Positions 17,124 to 29,459 of a stretch of DNA of 64,000 bases are shown here, piece after piece (the stretch's first letter is position 1; each line of letters starts with the position of its first letter). A program made the translations under genes and the position numbers. Source of the stretch: Methyloversatilis sp. (GTDB lineage Bacteria; Pseudomonadota; Gammaproteobacteria; Burkholderiales; Rhodocyclaceae); assembly GCF_030698125.1 (NCBI RefSeq), contig NZ_JAUYNV010000053.1, positions 58,717 through 122,716 on the forward strand. Reading direction: 5' to 3'. The notes under the pieces were generated by a model that was given only the letters and a program-made list of their open reading frames with translations, did no database searches and was not told where the DNA came from.

Positions 17124-18497
17124 ATGAGAACAACGAAGAGGTCAGCGTGGCATACCCGTCGGACGTCCGCTTCGGGTCTGCGAAGATGGCTGTACCTTCC
17201 GGCTATGGTGTTGTGGCTGGGTAGCCAGGCGCATGCGCAGTCAGTGACCGAGCAGGCGGCGGCACACATCGAAGCCGGGCGTCACGCAGCGGCCTACGCC
17301 CTGCTGGCGCCGCAGGAAAGCGAGCGTGCCGGCGACCCGCAGTTCGATCTGCTGCTCGGCATCGCGGCGGTTGAAACCGGTCGTCATACACTGGCGGTGT
17401 TCGCACTCGAACGCGTGCTCGCGCTGCAGCCGGACAACGCGCGTGCCCGCGCCGAAATCGGCCGCGCCTATCTCGCGCTCGGCGAATCGGCGAGCGCGAG
17501 GCGCGAACTGCAAGCAGTGCGCGGACAGAATGTGCCGCCGGAGGTCGCCCGCTCACTCGACCGTCTGCTGTCGGCGATCGACCGCGCGCCGGCCGAACCC
17601 AAGCCGTCATTCGCCGGCTTCATCGAGGCGGCCGTCGGTCGTGATACGAACGTCAACAGCGCCACATCGGCTGGCTCGATCGCGATTCCGGGACTGATCG
17701 GCGACTTCACGCTGACCGGCGACAGCCGCAGCCGCGACGCCTGGTTCTCGTCGCTCGCCGGCGGCTTCAATGCGCGCATTCCGGTCAATCGCGAGTGGGC
17801 GGTGGTGGGCGGTGTGTCCGGGGCCGGTCGATTCAATGGTGGTGAATCGCGCTTTGACACGATGGCGGTCGACGGCAATGCAGGCGTCGCCTGGACACGT
17901 GGCGCCAACCGCGTCACCGCGGCGTTGCAGGGCGGCATCTTCGAGGTCGACAATGACAAGTTGCGCGACTACACCGGTCTGAGTCTGCAGTGGCAGCACA
18001 CGCACAATGCGCGCAACCAGACGACCGCCTTCATGCAGCATGTACGCCTGCGCTACGACGGCAGCAACGACGTGCGCGACGTCAACCGGAACATCTACGG
18101 CGTCGGTCACGCCCATGTGCTGCAGGGTGGCAAGACGATGATGTTCGGCAGCTTCTATCTGGGCAGCGAAAACGGTCGCAACGATCTGCCTTCCGGCGTC
18201 AATATCGCCAGCACCGATGTCATCGGCTTCCGGGTTGGCGCCCAGCACACGCTCGATCCGCGCTGGCTGCTGTTTGGTGCGCTGGCTCACGAAGCACGTG
18301 ATTACGAGAATGCCGATCCCTTGTTCCAGCGCGTGCGTGACGATACCTTGACCACGCTGTCGCTCGGCGCAACCTACGCGCTGACCGAGCGCTGGTTGCT
18401 GACGCCGTCGGTCACGCTGATGCGCAACGATTCCAGTTTCAGCATCAATGATTATCGCCGCGGCGTCGCGCAGTTCGCCGTGCGGCGTACGTTCTAG
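17124..18497 (+). CDS. TPR plus outer-membrane barrel protein (Slam/DUF560-like)
   Basis: 457 residues. A signal peptide with a long n-region ends near residue 40 (SQAHA/Q). TPR-like helices cover about 45-160 (AGRHAAAYALLAPQE, ARAEIGRAYLALGE). From about 170 to the terminal Phe (FAVRRTF) the sequence is alternating amphipathic strands with AGGFNARIPV and YRRGVAQFAV, an outer-membrane barrel. TPR plus barrel ending in F is the Slam/TXISS layout, which moves barrel-bearing cargo across the outer membrane. The FecR-domain gene starts 9 bp later, so the pair is one operon. The ATG at 17124 has AGGGAGAG upstream; 17100 is an alternative. Confidence 0.78.
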   Translation: MRTTKRSAWHTRRTSASGLRRWLYLPAMVLWLGSQAHAQSVTEQAAAHIEAGRHAAAYALLAPQESERAGDPQFDLLLGIAAVETGRHTLAVFALERVLALQPDNARARAEIGRAYLALGESASARRELQAVRGQNVPPEVARSLDRLLSAIDRAPAEPKPSFAGFIEAAVGRDTNVNSATSAGSIAIPGLIGDFTLTGDSRSRDAWFSSLAGGFNARIPVNREWAVVGGVSGAGRFNGGESRFDTMAVDGNAGVAWTRGANRVTAALQGGIFEVDNDKLRDYTGLSLQWQHTHNARNQTTAFMQHVRLRYDGSNDVRDVNRNIYGVGHAHVLQGGKTMMFGSFYLGSENGRNDLPSGVNIASTDVIGFRVGAQHTLDPRWLLFGALAHEARDYENADPLFQRVRDDTLTTLSLGATYALTERWLLTPSVTLMRNDSSFSINDYRRGVAQFAVRRTF

Positions 18498-18506
18498 GAG
18501 ACCGCC

Positions 18507-19907
18507 ATGATCCGGATTTTCAGGCCAGTCCCGCTGGCGCTCGCCATGGCTGGCGCGTTTCCGCTCGCCGTGAATGCCGACAGTGCGGCGCGCGTCGAAT
18601 TCACCGCCGGCGAAGTCCGCGCGGTCGCCGCCGACGGACGCAGCCGTCCACTGACGCGCGGTGCGCAGGTGGGCAGCGGCGACACCATCGACACCGGCAG
18701 CGGGCGTGCCCAGATGCGCTTCACCGACGGTGCGCTGGTATCGCTGCAGCCGCAGACACAGTTCCGTATCGACCAGTACGCATTCGCCGGCAAACCGGAC
18801 GAGGACCGCGGCTTCTTCAACCTGCTCAAGGGCGGTCTGCGCACCATCACCGGGCTGGTCGGCAAGGCGAATCGCAGCAACTACAAGCTCACCACCTCGG
18901 TAGCCACCATCGGCATCCGCGGCACTGAGTTCTCCGTGGCCTACGGCAACAGCATCAATGTCACGACCGGCGATGGCGCCGTCGATGTCTGCAACGGTGC
19001 CGGCTGCCTGACGGTCGAAGATGGCCAGAGCGCCTATGTGGCCGACCAGAACACGATGCCGGTCATCATCGAGGTGAAGACCGACCTGCCGCCGCCGCCG
19101 CCATCGAATGCGTCGGGCGGCGTCGAGCCCCCGGTGAGCAATGAGGTGTTTCTCGTCGGCGAGGAACGCGACGACGACGGCGATCTGGTCACGCTTGACG
19201 GGCTGGACCCGCAGGGTGACCTGCAGTCGGGCGACGGCTATTACGTGTATGGGCAATACACCGAACAGTACGGCGGCTATGGCGGCCTGGTCACACTGAC
19301 CGGTGTCACCACGATCATCGAAGGCAGCGCACTCAAGTCAGCCGACGACGGTGACGGCGCAATGCTGACTGCGGGTACCGTCGCGCAGTCGGCACAGGAT
19401 GGCATCATCGGCTGGGGCCGCTGGGCCAGCGCGTCGTGCGCCGGCTTCTCGTGCGATGGCGACGACATCGTCGACCTGCATTACGTCACCGGTCGTGCCA
19501 CGCCGGATCTGGCAGCGCTCGGCGGCATCAGCGCCACCTACAATCTCAGTGGCGCAACGACGCCGACTGCGTCGGGGGGCGCGCCGGGCGGCGCGGTCAG
19601 CGGTACGCTGCTCGCCAACTTCACAAACTACACGGCTGATCTGGATCTCGGCGTCACCGTCAGCGCGGTCACGTTCAATGTTTCCGGCTCAGGGTCCATC
19701 AATTCAGGTACGGCAGCCTTCGCCGGTTCCTTCGACAGCTGCAGCGGCTGCGGCAGCACACCGAACGGCAGCTTCCATGGTTTCTTCGCCGGGCCTGCAG
19801 CGGAGCGGGCCGGGGTTGTGTACTCCTTCGACAGTTCCATCGGCGGCATCGACAAGGTGACTGGCGCCGCGGTATTCACCCGGGGCGTTTCAGGCCTCGA
19901 CAACTGA
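18507..19907 (+). CDS. FecR-domain exported protein with TbpB-like C-terminal barrel domain
   Basis: 466 residues. Signal peptide cleaved near VNA/D (about 23). A FecR domain follows (about 30-165): ARVEFTAGEVRAVAADGRS and TSVATIGIRGTEFSV. A Pro linker (PPPPPSNASGG) leads to a Gly/Asp-rich middle, and from about 310 a barrel-like region with LLANFTNYTADLDLGV, SGSGSIN, and GSFHGFFAGPAAERAGVVYSF. That last motif resembles the handle/barrel domains of TbpB and other Slam substrates. Two short Cys pairs (CAGFSC, CSGC) may form disulfides. It lacks a lipobox. Coupled to the Slam-like gene, it is probably that machine's cargo; the FecR part may bind a sugar or peptide ligand. Confidence 0.72.
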   Translation: MIRIFRPVPLALAMAGAFPLAVNADSAARVEFTAGEVRAVAADGRSRPLTRGAQVGSGDTIDTGSGRAQMRFTDGALVSLQPQTQFRIDQYAFAGKPDEDRGFFNLLKGGLRTITGLVGKANRSNYKLTTSVATIGIRGTEFSVAYGNSINVTTGDGAVDVCNGAGCLTVEDGQSAYVADQNTMPVIIEVKTDLPPPPPSNASGGVEPPVSNEVFLVGEERDDDGDLVTLDGLDPQGDLQSGDGYYVYGQYTEQYGGYGGLVTLTGVTTIIEGSALKSADDGDGAMLTAGTVAQSAQDGIIGWGRWASASCAGFSCDGDDIVDLHYVTGRATPDLAALGGISATYNLSGATTPTASGGAPGGAVSGTLLANFTNYTADLDLGVTVSAVTFNVSGSGSINSGTAAFAGSFDSCSGCGSTPNGSFHGFFAGPAAERAGVVYSFDSSIGGIDKVTGAAVFTRGVSGLDN

Positions 19908-20047
19908 CGGCTCAGTCTGCTTGCAGGCCCGGGCATTCCCGGGTCGCCGCCCCCCAGGCTTTTTGCGTCATGGTCCGACGCGGCGCGAACGATCTCCGCG
20001 CCGCGCGGTCATGCTCCGTCGGCAGATAAAAACGGACACCACGCAAG

Positions 20048-21706
20048 ATGCCCCATCACACTCCGCTGATCACGACCATCGTCGGCGGTCTCGTACTTGC
20101 CTTCATCTTCGGCTCGCTGGCGCACCGCTTTCGCATGCCGCCGCTGGTTGGCTACCTCGTCGCCGGCATCGCGGTCGGTCCGTTCACGCCCGGCTTTGTC
20201 GCCGATGTCGCGCTGGCGCAGGAACTGGCCGAAATCGGCGTCATCCTGCTGATGTTCGGCGTCGGCCTGCACTTTTCGCTGAAGGACCTGATGTCGGTAA
20301 AGGGCATCGCCATTCCGGGGGCGATCGTGCAGATCGGCATCGCCACGCTGCTCGGCATGGCACTGGCCTGGGCGATGGACTGGACCGTCGGGGCGGGCAT
20401 CGTATTCGGGCTGGCACTGTCGGTCGCCAGCACGGTTGTGCTGCTGACGGCGCTGCAGGAGCGGCGGCTCGAAACCACCCGACGCGGGCGCATCGCCATC
20501 GGCTGGCTCATCGTCGAAGACATCGCCATGGTGCTGGCGCTGGTGCTGATCCCCGCCTTCAGCGGCCTGCTCGGCGGGCAGGGTGATGCGCTGAGCGGCG
20601 ATGCGCTGCTGAAGACCCTCGCCATCACGCTGGGCAAGGTGGCCGCTTTCGTCGTCGTCATGCTGGTGGTCGGACGCCGGGTGATTCCGTGGACGCTGGA
20701 ACGCATCGCCGATACCGGCTCGCGCGAGCTGTTCCGGCTCGGCGTGCTGGCCATCGCACTTGGCTTCGCACTCGGCTCGGCCTATGTGTTCGGCGTGTCG
20801 TTCGCGCTCGGCGCATTCTTTGCCGGCATGATCCTGAGCGAATCCGAACTGTCGCATCGCGCGGCCGAGGAATCGCTGCCGCTGCGCGACGCGTTTGCCG
20901 TGCTGTTTTTCGTATCGGTCGGCATGTTGTTCGATCCGTCCATCGTCGTGCGCGAACCGCTGCTGGTGCTTGCCACCGTGTTCATCATCGTCATCGGCAA
21001 GTCGATTGCCGCAGCGGCCATCGTGCGTGCCTTCGGCCATCCGCTGAGCACGGCGCTGACGGTGTCGGCCAGCCTGGCCCAGATCGGCGAGTTTTCGTTC
21101 ATCCTCGCCACGCTGGGTCTGTCACTGGGGCTGCTGCCGGAAACCGGGCGCGACCTGATACTGGGCGGCGCCATCATTTCCATCCTGCTCAATCCGCTGC
21201 TGTTCGTTGCGCTTGACAGGCTCAAGCCGTGGCTGGAAGCGCGCGAAGGCACCGCGAGCGCGGTTGCGCCGGCCCCCACCGCTGTGACCGAGATCAACGG
21301 TCATGTCGTGCTCGTCGGCTTCGGCAAGGTCGGTCACCGCATCGTGATGGCGCTTCTGGAAAGCGGGCACAAGGTGGTCGTCATCGAAGACCACGCGGAA
21401 GTGGTCGAGGCGTTGAACGGTGACGGCATCCCGGCGCTGTACGGCAATGGTGCCGCGCCCGGCATGATGGAGGCGGCGCACATCGAAAGCGCGCGTTTCC
21501 TGCTGGTCGCCATTCCGGATGCGCTGGAAGCCGGCCAGATCATCGAGCATGCCCGGCGCATCAACCCGGACATCGAGGTGATCGCGCGCGCCTACACCGA
21601 TGGCGAACTGGCGCACCTGGAAAAGCACGGCGCGACGCACACCGTCATCGGTGAGACGGAGATCGCGCGCGGCATGGCGCAGCGGGTGATCGACGCGATG
21701 ATCTGA
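20048..21706 (+). CDS. ybaL: CPA2 cation/proton antiporter, YbaL type
   Basis: 552 residues. About 12 membrane helices (1-390), with the Kef-type LLMFGVGLHFS, LALSVASTVVLL and IVEDIAMVLAL segments, then a TrkA-N (RCK) NAD-binding domain from about 415 with VLVGFGKVGHRIVMALLE. The family exchanges K+ or Na+ for H+ under nucleotide control. The closest pattern is E. coli YbaL. It stands alone; marC is convergent 13 bp away. Confidence 0.9.
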   Translation: MPHHTPLITTIVGGLVLAFIFGSLAHRFRMPPLVGYLVAGIAVGPFTPGFVADVALAQELAEIGVILLMFGVGLHFSLKDLMSVKGIAIPGAIVQIGIATLLGMALAWAMDWTVGAGIVFGLALSVASTVVLLTALQERRLETTRRGRIAIGWLIVEDIAMVLALVLIPAFSGLLGGQGDALSGDALLKTLAITLGKVAAFVVVMLVVGRRVIPWTLERIADTGSRELFRLGVLAIALGFALGSAYVFGVSFALGAFFAGMILSESELSHRAAEESLPLRDAFAVLFFVSVGMLFDPSIVVREPLLVLATVFIIVIGKSIAAAAIVRAFGHPLSTALTVSASLAQIGEFSFILATLGLSLGLLPETGRDLILGGAIISILLNPLLFVALDRLKPWLEAREGTASAVAPAPTAVTEINGHVVLVGFGKVGHRIVMALLESGHKVVVIEDHAEVVEALNGDGIPALYGNGAAPGMMEAAHIESARFLLVAIPDALEAGQIIEHARRINPDIEVIARAYTDGELAHLEKHGATHTVIGETEIARGMAQRVIDAMI

Positions 21707-21719
21707 GACACAGGACGTC

Positions 21720-22316
21720 TCAAAGAGTGTCGATGAAGTTGCGGATGCCGGCCAGCAGCATTTCGATCGAAATTGCGCACAGCAGCAGCCCCATCAGACG
21801 CTCCAGCGCGGCCGTGCCGCGCTCGCCGAGCCGGCGGATCAGCGGGCCGGCGGCCAGCAGCACGACCGTGGTGACGGCCATTGCGGCGCTCATCGCGCCC
21901 AGCCACGTGTAGAAGCGCTCCGGCTCGCGCGACACCAGCAGCATCACCATGGCCATCGCCGACGGGCCGGCGATCAGCGGAATCGCCAGCGGCACGATGA
22001 ACGGCTCGCCACCCGACCACTCGCCGAACACCCCATCCGGCTGGTGAAAGATCATGCGCAGCGCGATCAGGAACAGCAGCACGCCTCCGGCGATGCCGAG
22101 CGAAGTTTCCGACAGCTGCAGCACACGCATGACGGATTCGCCGGCGTACATGAACAGCACCAGCGCCAGCCAGGCCGCGCAGCACTCGCGCAGGATGACC
22201 CGCCGGCGACGTTCCCGCGGCACGTCCTTCATCAGCACCGTCATCACCGGTGCGTTGCCGAACGGATCGAACAGCAGCAGGAGCAGGATGCTGGCGGACA
22301 GGAAGCTATCGGACAT
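21720..22316 (-). CDS. MarC-family integral membrane protein
   Basis: 198 residues with six membrane helices. DPFGNAPVM near the N-terminus and PLAIPLIAGPSAMAMVM in the middle are signatures of the MarC/YhgN family. Despite the name, its link to antibiotic resistance was not confirmed and the transported substrate, if any, is unknown. It is convergent with the ybaL-type gene. Confidence 0.9.
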   Translation of the reverse strand: MSDSFLSASILLLLLFDPFGNAPVMTVLMKDVPRERRRRVILRECCAAWLALVLFMYAGESVMRVLQLSETSLGIAGGVLLFLIALRMIFHQPDGVFGEWSGGEPFIVPLAIPLIAGPSAMAMVMLLVSREPERFYTWLGAMSAAMAVTTVVLLAAGPLIRRLGERGTAALERLMGLLLCAISIEMLLAGIRNFIDTL

Positions 22317-22343
22317 TTTCGGGAGTCAGTGCGTGGGGTGGAT

Positions 22344-22431
22344 GTTGGGCATCGCTTCGCTCACCCCAACCTACGGCGATGCCGGGTGACACGGTGCTGT
22401 TGGGCATCGCTGCGCTCACCCCAACCTACGG
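22344..22431. repeat. Two direct copies of a 33-bp GTTGGGCATCGC palindromic repeat
   Basis: Copies at 22344-22376 and 22399-22431 begin GTTGGGCATCGCT and end CACCCCAACCTACGG. Each is an imperfect inverted repeat (GTTGGG...CCCAAC). They lie between marC and proA. The same element recurs three times, and once inverted, at 23877-24238. This looks like a REP-type interspersed element. Confidence 0.8.
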
Positions 22432-22508
22432 CGATGCCCAACAAGACTTCCCGAAAGACTCGCCTCTCGCCGAAGCACGGACGATCACCCCGGCAGCGGT
22501 ACGGACCT

Positions 22509-23765
22509 TCAGGCCCGCACCTGCCCGTCCCCCAGCACCACCCATTTCTGGCTGGTCAGGCCGTCCAGGCCGACCGGGCCACGCGCGTGGATCTTGTCGG
22601 TCGAAATGCCGATCTCTGCGCCCAGTCCGTATTCGAATCCATCGGCGAAGCGGGTCGATGCATTGATCATGACCGACGCCGAATCGACCTCGCGGATGAA
22701 GCGCATCGCCCGCGTGTGATTCTCGGTGACGATGGCGTCGGTGTGCTGCGAGCCCCAGCGGTTGATGTGATCGATCGCCTCATCGAGCGAATCGACGATG
22801 CGTACGGCAAGGATGGGCGCCAGATATTCGGTCGCCCAGTCGTCGTCGGTGGCAGCCGTCATCGCCGGCACCAGTGCGCGGGCGCGCTCGCAGCCGCGCA
22901 GTTCCACGCCCTTGCCGAGGTAGATGTCGGCCAGCCGGCCGAGCACGCGCGGCGCCGCGGCGACATGCACCAGCAGTGTTTCCATCGTGTTGCAGGTGCC
23001 GTAGCGATGGGTTTTCGCGTTGTCGGCAATGCGCACCGCCTTGTCGTCATCCGCCTGTTCGTCGATGTAGACGTGGCAATTGCCGTCCAGATGCTTGATC
23101 ACCGGCACCTTCGCATCGCGCGAAATGCGCTCGATCAGCCCCTTGCCGCCGCGCGGCACGATCACGTCGACGAACTGCGGCATCGTGATCAGCTCACCCA
23201 CGGCCGCGCGGTCGGTGGTGGCGACCACCTGCACTGCGGTTTCCGGCAGACCGGCGGAGACCAGACCGTCGCGCACGCAGGCCGCGACCGCCTGATTGCA
23301 GCGCGCCGCTTCCGAGCCGCCGCGCAGGATGGCGGCGTTGCCGCTCTTCAGGCACAGCGCGGCCGCATCGGCCGTCACGTTCGGCCGCGCTTCGTAAATG
23401 ATGCCGATCACGCCCAACGGTACGCGCATCCGGCCCACCGTGATGCCGCTCGGCCGGCGCTTGAAATCGGTCATTTCGCCGACCGGATCGGGCAGCGCGG
23501 CCACCTGTTCCAGACCGGTCGCCATCGCTTCCACGCCCTTGGCGGTCAGCGTCAGGCGGTCGATCATTGCCGCGTCGAGGCCGTTGTCGCGCGCGGCGGC
23601 TACGTCGGCCGCATTCGCTTCGAGCAGCTGCGGTGCGCGCTCACGCAGCAGTGCGGCGATACGCATCAGCGCATCGTTCTTCACCGCGGTCGACGCCTGC
23701 GCGACGACGCGTGACGCGGCCCGGGCCTGACGGCCCAGCGTATTCATGTAGTCCTTGATGTCCAT
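22509..23765 (-). CDS. proA: Gamma-glutamyl phosphate reductase
   Basis: 418 residues, standard length. Catalytic Cys lies in [11 protein letters not shown]; also visible are [20 protein letters not shown] and the NAD(P)-binding GGKGLI region. It makes glutamate-5-semialdehyde in proline synthesis. The ATG at 23765 gives [15 protein letters not shown]; the frame is open upstream but without family similarity. The 518-bp region before it holds the repeat array at 23877. proB is not in the window. Confidence 0.96.
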   Translation of the reverse strand: MDIKDYMNTLGRQARAASRVVAQASTAVKNDALMRIAALLRERAPQLLEANAADVAAARDNGLDAAMIDRLTLTAKGVEAMATGLEQVAALPDPVGEMTDFKRRPSGITVGRMRVPLGVIGIIYEARPNVTADAAALCLKSGNAAILRGGSEAARCNQAVAACVRDGLVSAGLPETAVQVVATTDRAAVGELITMPQFVDVIVPRGGKGLIERISRDAKVPVIKHLDGNCHVYIDEQADDDKAVRIADNAKTHRYGTCNTMETLLVHVAAAPRVLGRLADIYLGKGVELRGCERARALVPAMTAATDDDWATEYLAPILAVRIVDSLDEAIDHINRWGSQHTDAIVTENHTRAMRFIREVDSASVMINASTRFADGFEYGLGAEIGISTDKIHARGPVGLDGLTSQKWVVLGDGQVRA

Positions 23766-23876
23766 CGTGTGTCCTGAAATGCTCTGTAATGTTGACTGCG
23801 GGTAAAGGCGGATGAAAGCAGAAAGCGCGGCAGCGTGCCACCGGTTTCTGCCGGAGGAGGGGGGGCGGGCGATGTC

Positions 23877-24238
23877 GTTGGGCATCGCTGCGCTCACCCC
23901 AACCTACGGGTCGGGTGCGGGTGCGGTGATGAGGAGATGTCGATGGGGCGCTCTGCGACGCAGGTCGGGGCGGGTGCGGTGTGGTGTGTTGGGCATCGCT
24001 GCGCTCACCCCAACCTACGGGTCGGGCGCGGGTGCGGTGATGAGGAGATGTCGATGGGGCGCTACTGCGACGCAGGTTGGGGCGGGTGCGGTGTGGTGTG
24101 TTGGGCATCGCTGCGCTCACCCCAACCTGCGGGTTGGGCGCGGGTGCGGTGATGGAGCCAGTTTGTTAAGGCGATAACGCTGCGCAGGTCGGGACGGGCT
24201 CGTCTTTGTAGGTTGGGGTGAGCGCAGCGATGCCCAAC
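23877..24238. repeat. Tandem array of about 112-bp units carrying the GTTGGGCATCGC element
   Basis: Element copies start at 23877, 23988 and 24100, each followed by the same spacer (GCGGGTGCGGTGATG, then GATGTCGATGGGGCGC), so the true repeat unit is 111-112 bp. The third unit diverges after about 45 bp. An inverted copy at 24208-24238 closes the array, so the outer elements form a long inverted repeat. The array fills most of the 518 bp between proA and holA; no gene is recognised there. Confidence 0.88.
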
Positions 24239-24283
24239 AGCAACCCGTCCCCCATACACATCCACATGCACCCATGGCAAAAC

Positions 24284-25288
24284 TCAGCGCGCGCACACCC
24301 GTAGCGCGATCTGCAGGAACTCGTCCCACACATCGCCGCGCGCAACACCCTTGATCATGCGGTCGAGCCGCGCCGCCTGCATCAGCGCCGTACGCGTGGC
24401 GGCGGATGACAGCCGCGCCAGCGCGCGCCGGTAGGGCGACTGCCGGGCGCCGAAGATGCGGGCAGTGGCCAGTGCTTCGTCGGCACTGCGGCCGGCGTCC
24501 ATTTCAGCCCGCGCCGTCGCCAGCGTGCGCAGCTCGGCCACGATGATCCACAGCACCAGCGGCGCGGCCACGCCTTCGGCGCGCAGGCCGTCGAGCAGCC
24601 GGCTTGCCCGTGCTGCATCGCCGGCGAGCAGCGCCTGGCGCAGGTCTTCCACGTCGTAGCGTGCAACGTCCATCACCGCGTTGCGCACTTGCTCGAGTGT
24701 GAGTTCGCCCGGCGGATGCAGCAGCCCGAGTTTCATCACTTCCTGATTGGCGGCCAGCAGATTGCCTTCGACATGGGTCGCCATGAAGTCGAGCGCCTCG
24801 CGCCCCGCGCTCTGTTGCTGGCGCGCCAGACGCGCGGCCAGCCAGTCCGGCAGGCGGTCGAGCGGCGGTGCGTTCAGCTCCATCACGACGCCGGTCGCCG
24901 ACAGCGCGGCAAACCAGGCGCTCTTCTGCGCCTTCCAGTCCATCTGCGGCAGCGTGATCAGCGTCACCGTGCCGGCGGGCGGGCTGGCGGCGAAGCGCGT
25001 CAGCACGTCACCGCCATCACGCCCCGGCTTGCCGGTGGGAATACGCAGGTCGATCAGCTTGTCGCCACCGAACAGCGACATATTGCCGGCCGCTTCGGCC
25101 AGCGCCGACCATTTGAAGTACTGCGTCACCACCAGTACCTCGCGCTCGGTGAAGCCGCGCGCACGCGCCGCGGTGCGGATCGAATCCGCCGCTTCGATGA
25201 CCAGCAGCGGCTCGTCGCCGTGCAGCACGTAGAGCGGCGCGAGCGTGCCCTTCAGGTGGCTGTCGAGCTGTTCGGCGCGCAGCTGCAT
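24284..25288 (-). CDS. holA: DNA polymerase III delta subunit
   Basis: 334 residues of the HolA family: N-terminal LYVLHGDEPLLVIEAAD, middle TLPQMDWKAQKSAWF, and the C-terminal helical collar domain with RQSPYRRALARLS. It opens the beta clamp in the clamp-loader complex. It starts 5 bp after the lptE stop, in the conserved leuS-lptE-holA operon. Confidence 0.95.
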   Translation of the reverse strand: MQLRAEQLDSHLKGTLAPLYVLHGDEPLLVIEAADSIRTAARARGFTEREVLVVTQYFKWSALAEAAGNMSLFGGDKLIDLRIPTGKPGRDGGDVLTRFAASPPAGTVTLITLPQMDWKAQKSAWFAALSATGVVMELNAPPLDRLPDWLAARLARQQQSAGREALDFMATHVEGNLLAANQEVMKLGLLHPPGELTLEQVRNAVMDVARYDVEDLRQALLAGDAARASRLLDGLRAEGVAAPLVLWIIVAELRTLATARAEMDAGRSADEALATARIFGARQSPYRRALARLSSAATRTALMQAARLDRMIKGVARGDVWDEFLQIALRVCAR

Positions 25289-25293
25289 GCGGG

Positions 25294-25809
25294 TCAGGCG
25301 GGCTTCTTCTTGATCGCCTGCAGTCGGCGCAGCAATTGCTGCACGACATCGCCCTGCATTTCGGCGTACAGCAGCTGTTCCTCTTCCTGCTTGGCCAGCA
25401 CTTCGACGTCGTTGGACGTGATGTCGCGGCGGACTTCGATGGTCGACACCGGCGCGATTTCCTCGCCCTTCGGGCTCCGGACCTTGAAACCGAAGCGCTG
25501 TCGCAACTGGTATTCACGCACCCGGCCGGCGGAATTCAGACTCAGGATGACCTTCTCGACGCGGTTTTCCGTGATGTCGATGACTGCATCGGCGTCCTTG
25601 AGCTCGTCGGTGACGCGGGTCGTGCTCTGCGCGTTGATCGCACGCCGGATCTGCGCCGTCATTTCGGCGTAGGGGCTGGCATTGATGAACACGGTTGCGA
25701 ACGGCAGGTCACGCACGCCGCGCAGGTGGAAGCCGCAGGCGCCGAGCAGCAGCGCACTGCCGGTGGCGGCGACAAGGCTGCGGCGGGCCTTGAAATCAGG
25801 GGCGGTCAC
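25294..25809 (-). CDS. lptE: LPS-assembly lipoprotein LptE
   Basis: 171 residues. Signal peptide with lipobox LGAC followed by GFHLRG, the classic LptE start. The middle (INAQSTTRVTDELKDADAVI) and EEEQLLYAEMQGDVVQQLLRRL end match the family. It plugs and supports the LptD barrel that inserts lipopolysaccharide in the outer membrane. GTG at 25809 is chosen: GGGAGAAAC precedes it and it lies 14 bp after the leuS stop. The frame stays open far upstream inside leuS, which is not the protein. Confidence 0.93.
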   Translation of the reverse strand: MTAPDFKARRSLVAATGSALLLGACGFHLRGVRDLPFATVFINASPYAEMTAQIRRAINAQSTTRVTDELKDADAVIDITENRVEKVILSLNSAGRVREYQLRQRFGFKVRSPKGEEIAPVSTIEVRRDITSNDVEVLAKQEEEQLLYAEMQGDVVQQLLRRLQAIKKKPA

Positions 25810-25823
25810 ACGTTTCTCCCGCG

Positions 25824-28511
<2,688 letters not shown>

Positions 28512-28529
28512 TTATAGGGCGAGCGGCGA

Positions 28530-29459
28530 TCAGGCAGAGGACAGCTTGCGCGGCGTCAGCCGGCTGCTCATCTGCTCGATCAGCGCCTTTTCGGTCTCGC
28601 GTGCGAACGACAGCGTGACCTGCGGATACGGGATTTCGTGGCCGCGCGCATCGAATTCGGCTTTCAGCCGGCGCATGAACTCGCGCTTCACCTCCCACTG
28701 CGCCAGCGCCACCACCTTCAGCCGGGCGCGCAGCGTCACCGTCGAGTCGTTCCACGACTGAACGCCGGCGATGTCCAGATCGCCCAGTATCTTCGGCCCG
28801 AGCCGTTCGTCCTCGCGCAGACCGGCGGCGACTTCCTTCATCACCTCGAAAATGTCATCCACCCGCTCGCGGTAGTGCACGCCGACGTCGAGCACGGCGT
28901 GGGCGAATTCGCGCGACCGGCTGGTAACTGTCGTGATTTCACCGTTCGGCACGAAATGCACATTGCCTTCGTAGTCGCGCAGGCGCACATAGCGCAGGGT
29001 CACTTCCTCGACTGCGCCGTCATGGCCGGCAATGCTCACCACGTCGCCGACCCGGATCTGGTTCTCGAGCAGTACGAAAAAGCCGGCGAACAGATCCTTC
29101 ACCAGACTTTGCGCGCCGAAACCGATGGCGATGCCGGCCACGCCCGCGGTGGCGAGCAGCGGCGCGACCGATACGCCGATCACACTGAGCACCAGACCGC
29201 CGGCGATGACGAACACCACCACCGACGCGGCGTAGCGCGCCACGCGCACCAGCGTGTCGATGCGCTTGACGTCTTCGGTGCAGTCGGTGCGGTTCTTCAG
29301 CGCGGCATAAACGAGATTGATCGCGCGTCGCGCGGCGAGGCGCAGGCCCCAGGCCAGCAGCAGGATGAAGCCAAGCCGTATCGACAGGTCAAGCAGCAGT
29401 GGCAGGCGTTCCATCGCCCAGCTGTAGAACCACGCGGTCCATTGCGTCCATTCGGCCAT
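28530..29459 (-). CDS. Small-conductance mechanosensitive channel (MscS family)
   Basis: 309 residues. Three predicted membrane helices: about 17-40, 72-95 and the pore helix 100-125 (LLATAGVAGIAIGFGAQSLV). The beta domain follows with ENQIRVGDVVSIAGHDGAVEEV and FVPNGEITTVTSRS. It relieves osmotic pressure across the inner membrane. The start at 29459 gives a hydrophobic N-terminus. It is divergent from uvrD, with a 153-bp shared upstream region. Confidence 0.92.
   Translation of the reverse strand: MAEWTQWTAWFYSWAMERLPLLLDLSIRLGFILLLAWGLRLAARRAINLVYAALKNRTDCTEDVKRIDTLVRVARYAASVVVFVIAGGLVLSVIGVSVAPLLATAGVAGIAIGFGAQSLVKDLFAGFFVLLENQIRVGDVVSIAGHDGAVEEVTLRYVRLRDYEGNVHFVPNGEITTVTSRSREFAHAVLDVGVHYRERVDDIFEVMKEVAAGLREDERLGPKILGDLDIAGVQSWNDSTVTLRARLKVVALAQWEVKREFMRRLKAEFDARGHEIPYPQVTLSFARETEKALIEQMSSRLTPRKLSSA

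Noticed and set aside
17607..19256. 549-codon minus-strand frame opposite the Slam-FecR pair
   Set aside because: The plus strand encodes two proteins with signal peptides and clear domains; the minus product is shadow-like.
19925..19946. Terminator after the FecR gene
   Set aside because: CCCGGG arms are present (CCCGGGCATTCCCGGG) but no T run follows at the right distance; too weak to list.
23877..24238. Possible CRISPR array
   Set aside because: The repeated part includes the spacers as well (unit 111-112 bp), only three units exist, and no cas gene is present.
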